In this document: positions 37,992-45,767 of the stretch, one piece after another
Position numbering within the stretch: position 1 is the first letter of the stretch
Layout of the letters: each line of letters begins with the position of its first letter
From: Acidobacteriota bacterium
GTDB taxonomy: Bacteria; Acidobacteriota; Blastocatellia; Chloracidobacteriales; JADJPF01
Length of the DNA: 64,000 bases
Direction: 5' to 3'
Assembly: GCA_016213785.1 (NCBI GenBank)
Contig: JACQZQ010000112.1
Span: forward strand, 23,955 to 87,954
Notes under the pieces: model-generated
What the model was told of the DNA's origin: nothing
Seen by the model: only the letters and a program-made list of their open reading frames with translations
Databases searched by the model: none
Translations under genes and position numbers: made by a program

Positions 37992-38009
37992 ACCAAAATC
38001 TGTGCCAAA
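37992..38009 (-). promoter_or_regulatory. Sigma54-like promoter upstream of the glycine-zipper gene
   Basis: On the minus strand TTTGGCACAGATTTTGGT has the -24 block TTGGCAC and a -12 GG ten bases on. Predicted transcription starts near 37981 and leaves a leader of about 70 bases. It is 16 of 18 identical with 33977-33994. A possible sigma70 -35 (TTGACA, 37979-37984) lies just downstream, but its -10 is poor. Confidence 0.55.
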
Positions 38010-38136
38010 GGCTAAAGTTTTTAGCAAAAACTTTTAATTTATTGATTTATCAGGTGTTAAGGAAATATTGAAGAGAATTAGAAGGATAAATAACAAAAAA
38101 TAAGCTTTTAATTATTCAAAAACTTTTTGTTTTTAG

Positions 38137-38172
38137 TGTATGGTTTTAATACATCTGTATGGAATCAAGACA
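38137..38172. promoter_or_regulatory. Tandem palindromic operators (candidate enhancer sites)
   Basis: TGTATGGTTTTAATACA (38137-38153) and TGTATGGAATCAAGACA (38156-38172) are 17-bp sites with the same TGTAT-N7-ATACA plan, 19 bp apart. They lie about 130-180 bp upstream of the sigma54-like promoter. The first is close to the reverse complement of the site at 34122-34138 (TGTATGGATTTTATACA). Confidence 0.6.
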
Positions 38173-38214
38173 CACAAAAGTGTATTAGAATAAAAAATAT
38201 TGCAGAAAAAACAT

Positions 38215-39909
38215 TTATTTTATTGGTAGCTCAACTGTTATTTCAGTTCCTTGTCCTAAGCTGCTTTTAACAGTTAAAGCGCCTTCGTGCATTTCTATTA
38301 CTCGCTTAGCTATACTCATTCCTAATCCTGTTCCTGTAGCTTTAGTAGTAAAAAAAGGTTCAAAAAGACGTGCAAGAGTTTCTCTATTCATTCCTTTACC
38401 ACCATCAATAAAAGTGACAATAATTTTGTTGTTATTTTCTAGAGTTGAAATATCTATTTTTCCTAAGCTATTGCTGGCATCAATGGCATTTATTAAAAAG
38501 TTAATAAATGCTTTGCTAAGTTCATATTGGTCGGCTAGTAAAGTAGGTAAATTGGGCTGAAAATGACGGACTATTTCAATATTTTTTTGTTTAATTTTGT
38601 CTGCTACTAAAGCGAGTTCCTGATCAATTATGCTATTAATATCAGTAGCAACAAGCATTAACTGTTTAGGTCTTACAAAGCTAGAGAGTTCAGATACGGT
38701 TTTATTAAGTCTATCTATACCAGTTGAAATTTCGTCTATTACTTCTTTAGTTTCTTCATTTGCTTGATTGTTACGTTTTAAGTAAGAGAGGTTTAATTTA
38801 ATGCCCCCCAAAGGATTTTTAATTTCATGTGCCACCTGAGCAGCAATTTGACCAATTGCAGCTAAGGCTTGGTTTCGTTGGCGCTCTTCTCTAACATTTT
38901 CTATTTCTGTTACATCTACTAAAACAATAATAAATCCTTCTATTTTGTCATTTACCTTAAAATTTGTAATATAAGAATCTACTCTAAAGATCTTGCTATC
39001 TGGCATTAAATTGACTCTGCCGCGATAGCTAACATCATTAGGAAGCCCTTCATAAGCCTGCTCAATAAGCTTACAAAGATCTAATTCTTTTTTAAGCACT
39101 TCTTGGTAAATTTCACCTAAACAAGACTCAGATAAATTTAATAAATCATAAAAAGCTTGATTAGCACTAGTTAAATTTCCTTTTGCATCTAGTGTAAATA
39201 AAGCATTTACAACACCATTAATAACATTTTTATTAAATTCTTTAGCTTGGTTAATACTTAGAATAGACTCTTGTAATTGATAAAAACGTTTTTGTATTTC
39301 TAAGATAGCAAGCACTGCTACAAGTAAACCGACAAATAAGCTAATTGCTGTAGTAACGAGAATATAGCGTTCTGCTTTTATTTGTACTGCATTAGTTTGT
39401 TGATTAATTTTTATTCTATCTGCACGCATTTTTTTTATTACATCATCTAGAGCATTAAAAGCTAATTTCTGATGGTTAAATCCATTTATTTGCAAATATA
39501 GAGGGTCGGTTGTAGTGTCTATAAATTGCCTTAGTAGATTATTAAAAGTTTTCCACTCTTGTGTTAATGCAACATCTGTTTGTTCAATAACTTGTAGCTG
39601 CTTATCTAAATCAGAACTAATAGCAATAGGTAGGGATAAAAGAGGTTTTGCGCTTGGGTTAGTGCGCCTTAAATTAACTGCTTCTCTAGCTTCAATATAA
39701 ATTTGTGAGATTATTTCTCTAATCTTAATCATTGTATTAAGTTGATTAATATGGTCTTGTTCTAGATTTGTTACAGTGCTTCTAATTAAGCTAACCTGAT
39801 AGGCGCTAATAAAACCTGAGGCAACTATGAGAAAAATTAAAATGGTAAACCCAAGTATAAGTATAAGTAACGTAGTTGAGGCTCGATTAGTATTAGGTAT
39901 GTTTTGCAT
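38215..39909 (-). CDS. Membrane sensor histidine kinase
   Basis: The product is 564 residues. Helices near 12-33 (LLILILGFTILIFLIVASGF) and 185-206 enclose a periplasmic sensor of about 150 residues. A PAS-like domain follows near 235-335 (VNALFTLDAKGNLTSANQAF). The dimerisation domain has His361 in AQVAHEIKNPLGGIKL, and the catalytic domain has NFLINAIDAS, DGGKGM and FEPFFTTKATGTGLGMSIAK. Such NtrB-like kinases phosphorylate NtrC-type regulators; the only one here is encoded 2.6 kb away on the same strand. The N-terminal ATG lacks a strong ribosome site. Confidence 0.93.
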   Translation of the reverse strand: MQNIPNTNRASTTLLILILGFTILIFLIVASGFISAYQVSLIRSTVTNLEQDHINQLNTMIKIREIISQIYIEAREAVNLRRTNPSAKPLLSLPIAISSDLDKQLQVIEQTDVALTQEWKTFNNLLRQFIDTTTDPLYLQINGFNHQKLAFNALDDVIKKMRADRIKINQQTNAVQIKAERYILVTTAISLFVGLLVAVLAILEIQKRFYQLQESILSINQAKEFNKNVINGVVNALFTLDAKGNLTSANQAFYDLLNLSESCLGEIYQEVLKKELDLCKLIEQAYEGLPNDVSYRGRVNLMPDSKIFRVDSYITNFKVNDKIEGFIIVLVDVTEIENVREERQRNQALAAIGQIAAQVAHEIKNPLGGIKLNLSYLKRNNQANEETKEVIDEISTGIDRLNKTVSELSSFVRPKQLMLVATDINSIIDQELALVADKIKQKNIEIVRHFQPNLPTLLADQYELSKAFINFLINAIDASNSLGKIDISTLENNNKIIVTFIDGGKGMNRETLARLFEPFFTTKATGTGLGMSIAKRVIEMHEGALTVKSSLGQGTEITVELPIK

Positions 39910-39943
39910 AAAATTATTTAAAAGTATTTTATTTATATGCTAG

Positions 39944-40696
39944 TTATTCTAAAAGATATTCTGCAAAATAATAGCGACTAAGTTGAGTGTCTTGACCCCG
40001 CAAAAACCCTACACAAGTTAATCCTTGAAGAAACATTTTTTGAAACTCTTCACGCACTTTATAGCGCCATTCTTTAGTTTCTTCTAGGCTACGTTCGCGT
40101 ACTTCAGAAATATCTATTGGAATCTCAATATAAGGTGCATTTTTAGGTATAGGGGGGATTTGACTATTAATAGCTTGTTTTACTCTTTGAGTATTTACCC
40201 ACCATTCAGCTTTTAATCTATCGGCTTCAATTCCTGAGTCAAAAACACTAGTATTTCCTGTGCCATAAAAATTTATTTTATATTGACGGACAATACAGCC
40301 TAATTTATTAATATTAAAATGTGCATTAAGCGAGCGTAGTGGGTCAAATGTCCAAGTTATTTTTTGGATTTTTTGTTTTAAGGCACGTTCTCTTTGCCAA
40401 AGCTTAAGTTCTTGTCCTAGGCCACTATTACGATATTCAGGCAAGACTGCAAGCATATGAGAATAATAAATAGGCTGAAGCCCTTCATCAAAACCGCCAA
40501 ATGAATGTAGAAAGGCTAAAAGCTGATTATCTAAAGTAAAAGCGCCTACAAGAAATCCTCCGCTATTTTTAGAGATTATATAAATTCTTGGTGGGGTAAC
40601 TTCCAGTTCTTCTGTGTGCCAGACTTTGCGTTGTAGCTCAATACATTTCTCATAATCTTCAAACTTATCACACTCGCGTATTGTATAATTGGGCAT
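39944..40696 (-). CDS. Predicted GNAT-like acetyltransferase (COG3375-like)
   Basis: The product is 250 residues. The N-terminal half has the GNAT pattern: beta strands followed by HMLAVLPEYRNSGLGQELKL, where the R-x-x-G-x-G-type acyl-CoA loop is present in the form RNSGLG, then WTFDPLRSLNAHFNINKLG. The latter segment and the EWWVNTQRV motif are features I associate with COG3375 predicted acetyltransferases. Substrate unknown. The gene ends 34 bases upstream of the kinase gene start in the same direction, so the two may be cotranscribed. Confidence 0.8.
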   Translation of the reverse strand: MPNYTIRECDKFEDYEKCIELQRKVWHTEELEVTPPRIYIISKNSGGFLVGAFTLDNQLLAFLHSFGGFDEGLQPIYYSHMLAVLPEYRNSGLGQELKLWQRERALKQKIQKITWTFDPLRSLNAHFNINKLGCIVRQYKINFYGTGNTSVFDSGIEADRLKAEWWVNTQRVKQAINSQIPPIPKNAPYIEIPIDISEVRERSLEETKEWRYKVREEFQKMFLQGLTCVGFLRGQDTQLSRYYFAEYLLE

Positions 40697-40841
40697 ATTT
40701 TCCTTTGTTTTTCTCTTTACTATAGTTAGTGCTAATGAACTTATAATCTATTATAGTGTTTATAAAGTAATATGTTGTTACTATTTTTTTTGTTTAAGGG
40801 TAATATTTGAATGGTTTTAATTAAGAAAATTTTTTTGAAAT

Positions 40842-43800
40842 ATGAAAAGCAATACTCAGGACATAATTAAATTAGCAATAAAAAAAGGCTTATTGGATAG
40901 CAAAAAACTAAAACGGCTTTCTAGGCAAGAAACACTTGAGGCTGATACAGATAGTTTTCTTAGTCAAATTGTCGCTCTAGGAATCTTAAGTGATATTGCT
41001 GTAGAAGAATTAAAAAAAGAATTGGCCTTTCAGCTAATAGAAGCAATTCCTACATTAGATATGGAAGATATGGATAAGAGTAAAGTAGAGTATGAAGCTA
41101 GGCTTACTTTAATGAATGTCCAAGATACTTTTAAGAACAAACAAGACACACTTTTTGCCGCTGCTAAAGAAATGGACGCTAGGGAAACTAGCTCAACTCT
41201 TCAAACCATTTCTGTTCCACTAAAAACCATTGGTAGATATGAAATAATTAAGCTTTTAGGTGAAGGGGGAATGGGCAGTGTTTATCAAGCCTATGATATA
41301 GCCTTAGATCGTTATGTAGCGCTAAAGTTTATTCATAGCCGAGATCCAGCAGCTAAAAAAAGGTTGATTTTAGAAGGTCGTGCCCAAGCTAGACTTGACC
41401 ATCCAGGTATTTGCAAAGTTTATGAAGTTGGTGAAGAAGAACATCAAATTTTTGTTGCAATGCAATATATTCAAGGAGATACATTAGAAAAAGTTGCTAA
41501 AGAGTTGACTTTAGAGCAAAAATTAAAAGTAATGGCCGATGCTGCTGAAGCCCTTCATGAAGCGCATAAAGAAGGGCTAATACACCGTGATATAAAGCCT
41601 AATAACATAATGGTGGAAAAAACTCAGGATGGTAGACTACAACCTTGTGTTTTGGATTTTGGCTTAGTAAAAGAGGTTGCTACTAAAGGTATTACGGTAA
41701 CAGGAGAAATTCTAGGCACACCTTGCTATATGGCTCCAGAGCAAGCTAGGGGCCGAACAGATATTTTAGATAGACGTACTGATGTTTATGCCTTAGGTGC
41801 TACTTTATATGAACTCTTTACTGATCGGCCTCCTTTTGAAGGTATTAGCCCTGTAGAAGTAGTTCTTCAAGTACTTAAAGTTCCTCCTCGACCTATAAGA
41901 GAAATAAACTCTAGTATTCCTCAAGATGTGGAAACAATCATACTAAAATGTTTAGAGAAAGAGCCTCAGCGACGTTATGACTCGGCTAAAGCTTTAGCTG
42001 ATGACCTAAGGCGTTATTTAGATGGTACTACTATTAAGGCAAAACCTGTTAGTTGGCAATATAGAGCCTGGCAGAAAATAAAAGAACATAAAGTTGCTGC
42101 TACTTCAATTTCTATTGCTATATTAGTGCTTTTAGGTTCTGTTAGTTATGTTGGCTGGACTTGGTGGAAGTCTGCTGAAGAAAGGCGACTTGCTCAACAA
42201 TTAGGACAAGAATTTGGTCAACAAGTAAAAGAAATTGAAAATATAATGAAGATTGCTAGTCTTTTGCCTCTCCATAATGTTGAAAAAGAAAAGCTTATTG
42301 TAGAGAAAAAAATAGAAGATATACACACACAAATGGGTAGAGTCGGTAGAGTTGGCATAGGGCCAGGCAATTATGCTTTAGGCCAAGGTTATTTAGCTCT
42401 AGGCAACTATCTTAAAGCAAAAGAGCATATAGAGTTAGCTATAAATAATGGTTATAACTTACCAGAAGCTAAATATGCTTTAGGTCAAATTATGGGAGCA
42501 CTCTACCAACAAGCCTTAGAAGAAACTAGTCGAATTACTAACCCAGATATACGCAAATCTAGGGAAAAAGAAATCGAAAAAGAATATCGCGATCCTGCTT
42601 TAGAATACCTAAATAAAAGCAAAAATTTGGCTAATGTTTCGCCTGTTTATATTGAAGGATTAATAGCTTTTTATGAAAAGAAATATGATCAAGCCTTAGA
42701 GAAAGCTCAACAAGCTTTTAATGAAAACTCCGCACTTTATGAAGCCAAAAAACTTGAAGCCGATATTTACTTGCAAATAGGTAGCGATAGACATGAAACC
42801 GGTAATTACGAGAAAGCAAAAGATGACTATCAAAAGGCAGGAGAGGCTTATAAAGTAGCTATTACTATAGGAGAAAGCGCAAGTAGTGTTTATGAAGGAG
42901 AATGTAGAAGATGGTTGCGTACTATGGAATTAGGTCTTAGTTCATCACAAACTGATTTATCAAAAGAAGCTTATAGTCAGGCTTTAGACTTTTGTGATAA
43001 AGCCTTGGTTGTAAATTCTAGAAGCGGAGAAGCTTACCAAAAAAAATCTAGAATTTATTGGCGTTGGGCAGGTTATGAGATTGATAATGGAGGTGAGGCT
43101 ATAGAATATTTAGATAAAGCTATTGAAATGGGTAAACAGGCGATTTCCTATAACCCTAAAGATATGTTTGCTTTCTATGACTTAGGTAATTCTTACCTAA
43201 AGAAGGCAGATTATTATGAAGAAAAGGAAAAAAGTAATCAAGAATACTTAAACCTAGCAGAAGAAAGCTACTTAAAAGCCATTGAAATTAATCCTAATAA
43301 TGCTTTGCCTTACAATGTGTTAGGGCTTGTTTATTGGAAAAAAGCAACTATTAAAATTAATCAAGGCAGTGATGGCACAGATTTTTTAGATAAAGCTATT
43401 GCCAATTATGAAAACTCTATTAAGTTAACCCCAAACTTTGCTGCTTATAGTAATGCAGGTCTTACAGCTTGGAGCAAAGCAAACTATGAAGCGAGTAATA
43501 GCATAGATCCTATAAAATCCTATGATTTTTCTATAAAAAACTTAAATTCAGCAATTGAACTTAATCCACAACATTCTGATGCTTATAACTCTTTAGGGCT
43601 AGCTTATATGGATAAGGCTGTATATGTTATGAACAGTGCAGGAGAACCAAACGAGCTTTTTACTCTAGCTATCAAAAACTATAATAAAGCCATAGAGCTT
43701 GATCCTAATAATTCTAATACTTACTATAATTTAGGCTTTACTTATAATAAAAAAATATTATATGAAATAGTTAAAAAAATAAACCCAACAGACTACATTA

Positions 43801-44300
43801 ACCTATCAAAAAAATTCTTAGAAAAAGCTGCTTTACTTGAACCAAAAGATCTAGATACCTCTTTAGAACAAAGTATTTTGGAGATGCTAGCCGCCTCTTG
43901 GCAAGTAGGACAAGGTCTAGACCCAGGGATGAACATTAATAAAGCAAGAAATATATTAAAAACTATTCCTAGTGAAAAAATGGACTCTAACTTTTATAAA
44001 ACTTTGGCTGAAACTTACCGTTGGCAAGCAGAATGGCAAATTAAAAATAAAAAATCAGCACAATCAGAAATAAACCAAGGTCTAGAACTAGTTGAAAAAG
44101 CTTTAGTTAAAGATTCAAAACTAAGCGAAGCAGTAGCATTAAAAGGAGTCTTCTATTTATTAAAAGCAAAACAAGAAAATGACTCTGATTTAGCTAAAAA
44201 GGCTCAAGAGCTTATTAAAAAAGCTATAGAAACAAATTTCTTCTTAAAAATAAATTACGAGCCACTGCTATTAGAGGCTCGTAATTTAGAAAAAAAATAA
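40842..44300 (+). CDS. Ser/Thr protein kinase with C-terminal TPR repeats
   Basis: The product is 1152 residues. Residues 1-128 are an unrecognised helical region. A Hanks-type kinase domain follows with GEGGMGSVYQAYD, His248-Arg-Asp250 in LIHRDIKPNN, Asp272 in DFGLVK and GTPCYMAPEQARG. A single membrane helix lies near 418-437 (VAATSISIAILVLLGSVSYV). The remaining ~700 residues contain many tetratricopeptide repeats, clearest as AEESYLKAIEINPNNALPYN and IKNYNKAIELDPNNSNTYYN. The arrangement predicts a cytoplasmic kinase joined to an extracytoplasmic protein-binding scaffold. It is a common Acidobacteria type. The stop is 11 bases from the convergent exported-protein gene. Confidence 0.93.
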   Translation: MKSNTQDIIKLAIKKGLLDSKKLKRLSRQETLEADTDSFLSQIVALGILSDIAVEELKKELAFQLIEAIPTLDMEDMDKSKVEYEARLTLMNVQDTFKNKQDTLFAAAKEMDARETSSTLQTISVPLKTIGRYEIIKLLGEGGMGSVYQAYDIALDRYVALKFIHSRDPAAKKRLILEGRAQARLDHPGICKVYEVGEEEHQIFVAMQYIQGDTLEKVAKELTLEQKLKVMADAAEALHEAHKEGLIHRDIKPNNIMVEKTQDGRLQPCVLDFGLVKEVATKGITVTGEILGTPCYMAPEQARGRTDILDRRTDVYALGATLYELFTDRPPFEGISPVEVVLQVLKVPPRPIREINSSIPQDVETIILKCLEKEPQRRYDSAKALADDLRRYLDGTTIKAKPVSWQYRAWQKIKEHKVAATSISIAILVLLGSVSYVGWTWWKSAEERRLAQQLGQEFGQQVKEIENIMKIASLLPLHNVEKEKLIVEKKIEDIHTQMGRVGRVGIGPGNYALGQGYLALGNYLKAKEHIELAINNGYNLPEAKYALGQIMGALYQQALEETSRITNPDIRKSREKEIEKEYRDPALEYLNKSKNLANVSPVYIEGLIAFYEKKYDQALEKAQQAFNENSALYEAKKLEADIYLQIGSDRHETGNYEKAKDDYQKAGEAYKVAITIGESASSVYEGECRRWLRTMELGLSSSQTDLSKEAYSQALDFCDKALVVNSRSGEAYQKKSRIYWRWAGYEIDNGGEAIEYLDKAIEMGKQAISYNPKDMFAFYDLGNSYLKKADYYEEKEKSNQEYLNLAEESYLKAIEINPNNALPYNVLGLVYWKKATIKINQGSDGTDFLDKAIANYENSIKLTPNFAAYSNAGLTAWSKANYEASNSIDPIKSYDFSIKNLNSAIELNPQHSDAYNSLGLAYMDKAVYVMNSAGEPNELFTLAIKNYNKAIELDPNNSNTYYNLGFTYNKKILYEIVKKINPTDYINLSKKFLEKAALLEPKDLDTSLEQSILEMLAASWQVGQGLDPGMNINKARNILKTIPSEKMDSNFYKTLAETYRWQAEWQIKNKKSAQSEINQGLELVEKALVKDSKLSEAVALKGVFYLLKAKQENDSDLAKKAQELIKKAIETNFFLKINYEPLLLEARNLEKK
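44251..44288 (-). terminator. Strong terminator for the convergent minus-strand gene, inside the kinase CDS
   Basis: TAAATTACGAGCC (44251-44263) pairs perfectly with 44276-44288 over 13 bp around a 12-base loop. On the minus strand the stem is followed by TTTTTAAGAAG, a proper T tail, so it ends the gene at 44312-45499. It lies within the last codons of the plus-strand kinase-TPR gene. Confidence 0.75.
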
Positions 44301-44311
44301 TTTATCTTTCT

Positions 44312-45499
44312 CTATGGTCTTAAACAGGGTTGAACATCGCTGAATAATCTATCAAACGAGGTTTGTAATTGTTTAGTAGAGACTCCAGAAATTGCACTAA
44401 GACGCATCAATAAACTATTTTCAATAGTGCCTAATTGATTGCTACTAATACCAGCAGTTAAAACCAGATTATAAAAACTTGCAGTTAAGTTTTCTTGTTC
44501 TAGCGTATTGATTTGACCATCTGAGACTATAAGAGTTAAGTCCTCAATAAATTTTTGTGCTGTTTTTTGACCAAATGGAGATAGAGTTTGAGAAAGAGTT
44601 TGCAAATCGTTATTAAAAAGTTGTAGCGCGTCCTTAAAAGAGTTAAGGTTATTTTGATTAGGTATTCTAGATAGATCTGCAAAAATAGCTTTAATATCAT
44701 TTATTGAAGAAAGTCCACAAGCTGAGGCAGCACTAGCAGTAACCATTGTACAGTTGGTTTTTGCAACATCATCACCGGTTCTTGTTATTATAGAATCAGG
44801 CTTTCTTACAGAATCTTGCAAAGCCATACTAGTAATTTGGATTGTTCCTTTACCAGGTTTACCTCCACGCTTTTTTTCAGAATCATCATTAATTTTAATA
44901 CGTAACTCTTCTTCTAAAACCCTTTTTAACTCAGTATTAGAAATCTGTGCTATTGCACTTGGCTCTAGACAAGGGACTTTTACTAGGATTTTACTTGGGT
45001 CAAAATCCGCTTTTAGACCATCTAAAATCAACTGAGCTTGGCTATCAAACTCAACTTGGCTTGTAAACTGAACATCTACAATAGATAGTTTGCTATCAGA
45101 GCAATTTAGAGGGGTAAAGCTGTTTTTTCCCTTAGTAATACTTATAACTGCATCACCACTTAACTCTAGTTGACTGATGGTTAATACTGTAATAAAACGA
45201 GTAGCACTTATTGGTGTAGTAGGGAGAAATTGTATAGAGCCATAGCTAAAGTCATAACGTCCAGTTTGTTTGAAAACAAAAGAGATTTTGCCACTACTTC
45301 CACTAATTTCAAGCGGGGGAGTTGCTCCAAATACTGCTGGAGGGTTAAGCTCAAAGTTAGTTTGAAACTCCATAAGTCTTTGATTTAATTGTTGGTTTGT
45401 TACGATGGGTTGTTGTGCTTTTATGCTAGGGGCTAAAAAAAACACTAAAGAAAAAACAAAAAAGACATAATTAAAATATAAAAAAAGTCTTTTGTTCAT
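44312..45499 (-). CDS. Exported protein of unknown function
   Basis: The product is 395 residues with an N-terminal signal peptide (YVFFVFSLVFFLAPSIKAQ). The middle part is beta-rich (SGKISFVFKQTGRYDFSYGS) and the last 150 residues are helical (FKDALQLFNNDLQTLSQTLS). I recognise no family. A TTGTCA-N16-TATACT promoter lies about 180 bases upstream. It is convergent with the kinase-TPR gene and 268 bases from the Oar-like receptor, with which it may share a surface role; that is inference. Confidence 0.7.
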   Translation of the reverse strand: MNKRLFLYFNYVFFVFSLVFFLAPSIKAQQPIVTNQQLNQRLMEFQTNFELNPPAVFGATPPLEISGSSGKISFVFKQTGRYDFSYGSIQFLPTTPISATRFITVLTISQLELSGDAVISITKGKNSFTPLNCSDSKLSIVDVQFTSQVEFDSQAQLILDGLKADFDPSKILVKVPCLEPSAIAQISNTELKRVLEEELRIKINDDSEKKRGGKPGKGTIQITSMALQDSVRKPDSIITRTGDDVAKTNCTMVTASAASACGLSSINDIKAIFADLSRIPNQNNLNSFKDALQLFNNDLQTLSQTLSPFGQKTAQKFIEDLTLIVSDGQINTLEQENLTASFYNLVLTAGISSNQLGTIENSLLMRLSAISGVSTKQLQTSFDRLFSDVQPCLRP

Positions 45500-45679
45500 A
45501 AAGACTCCTTAGGCGATTAAGTTGCTACCTTAACAAATTGTGAGTTTATTAAAATTAATATTAAAAAAACAGAACTCCTTAAGTTTAGAGTTTTATTATG
45601 ACTTGCATTTAATTTTGTTAAGGTATTTCGTTTTTATCTCCATAACTAAAATATCTGGTCATTATAAATAGTTGGCAGT

Positions 45680-45707
45680 AGTATAAAATAGAACCTATAT
45701 TTGACAA
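45680..45707 (-). promoter_or_regulatory. Candidate sigma70 promoter
   Basis: On the minus strand TTGTCA (45707-45702) and TATACT (45685-45680) are separated by 16 bases. It would drive the exported-protein gene starting at 45499 with a leader of about 170 bases. Confidence 0.45.
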
Positions 45708-45767
45708 CAGAAAAATTTTCTTCTATAAAAATCTTTCGCATGTACTTTTCTGGTAACTCTATTTATT

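Noticed and set aside
45701..45729. Plus-strand TTGACA-N17-TATAAA promoter
   Set aside because: It is a good match, but only the 3' end of a minus-strand gene lies downstream; probably chance in AT-rich DNA, though antisense transcription cannot be excluded.
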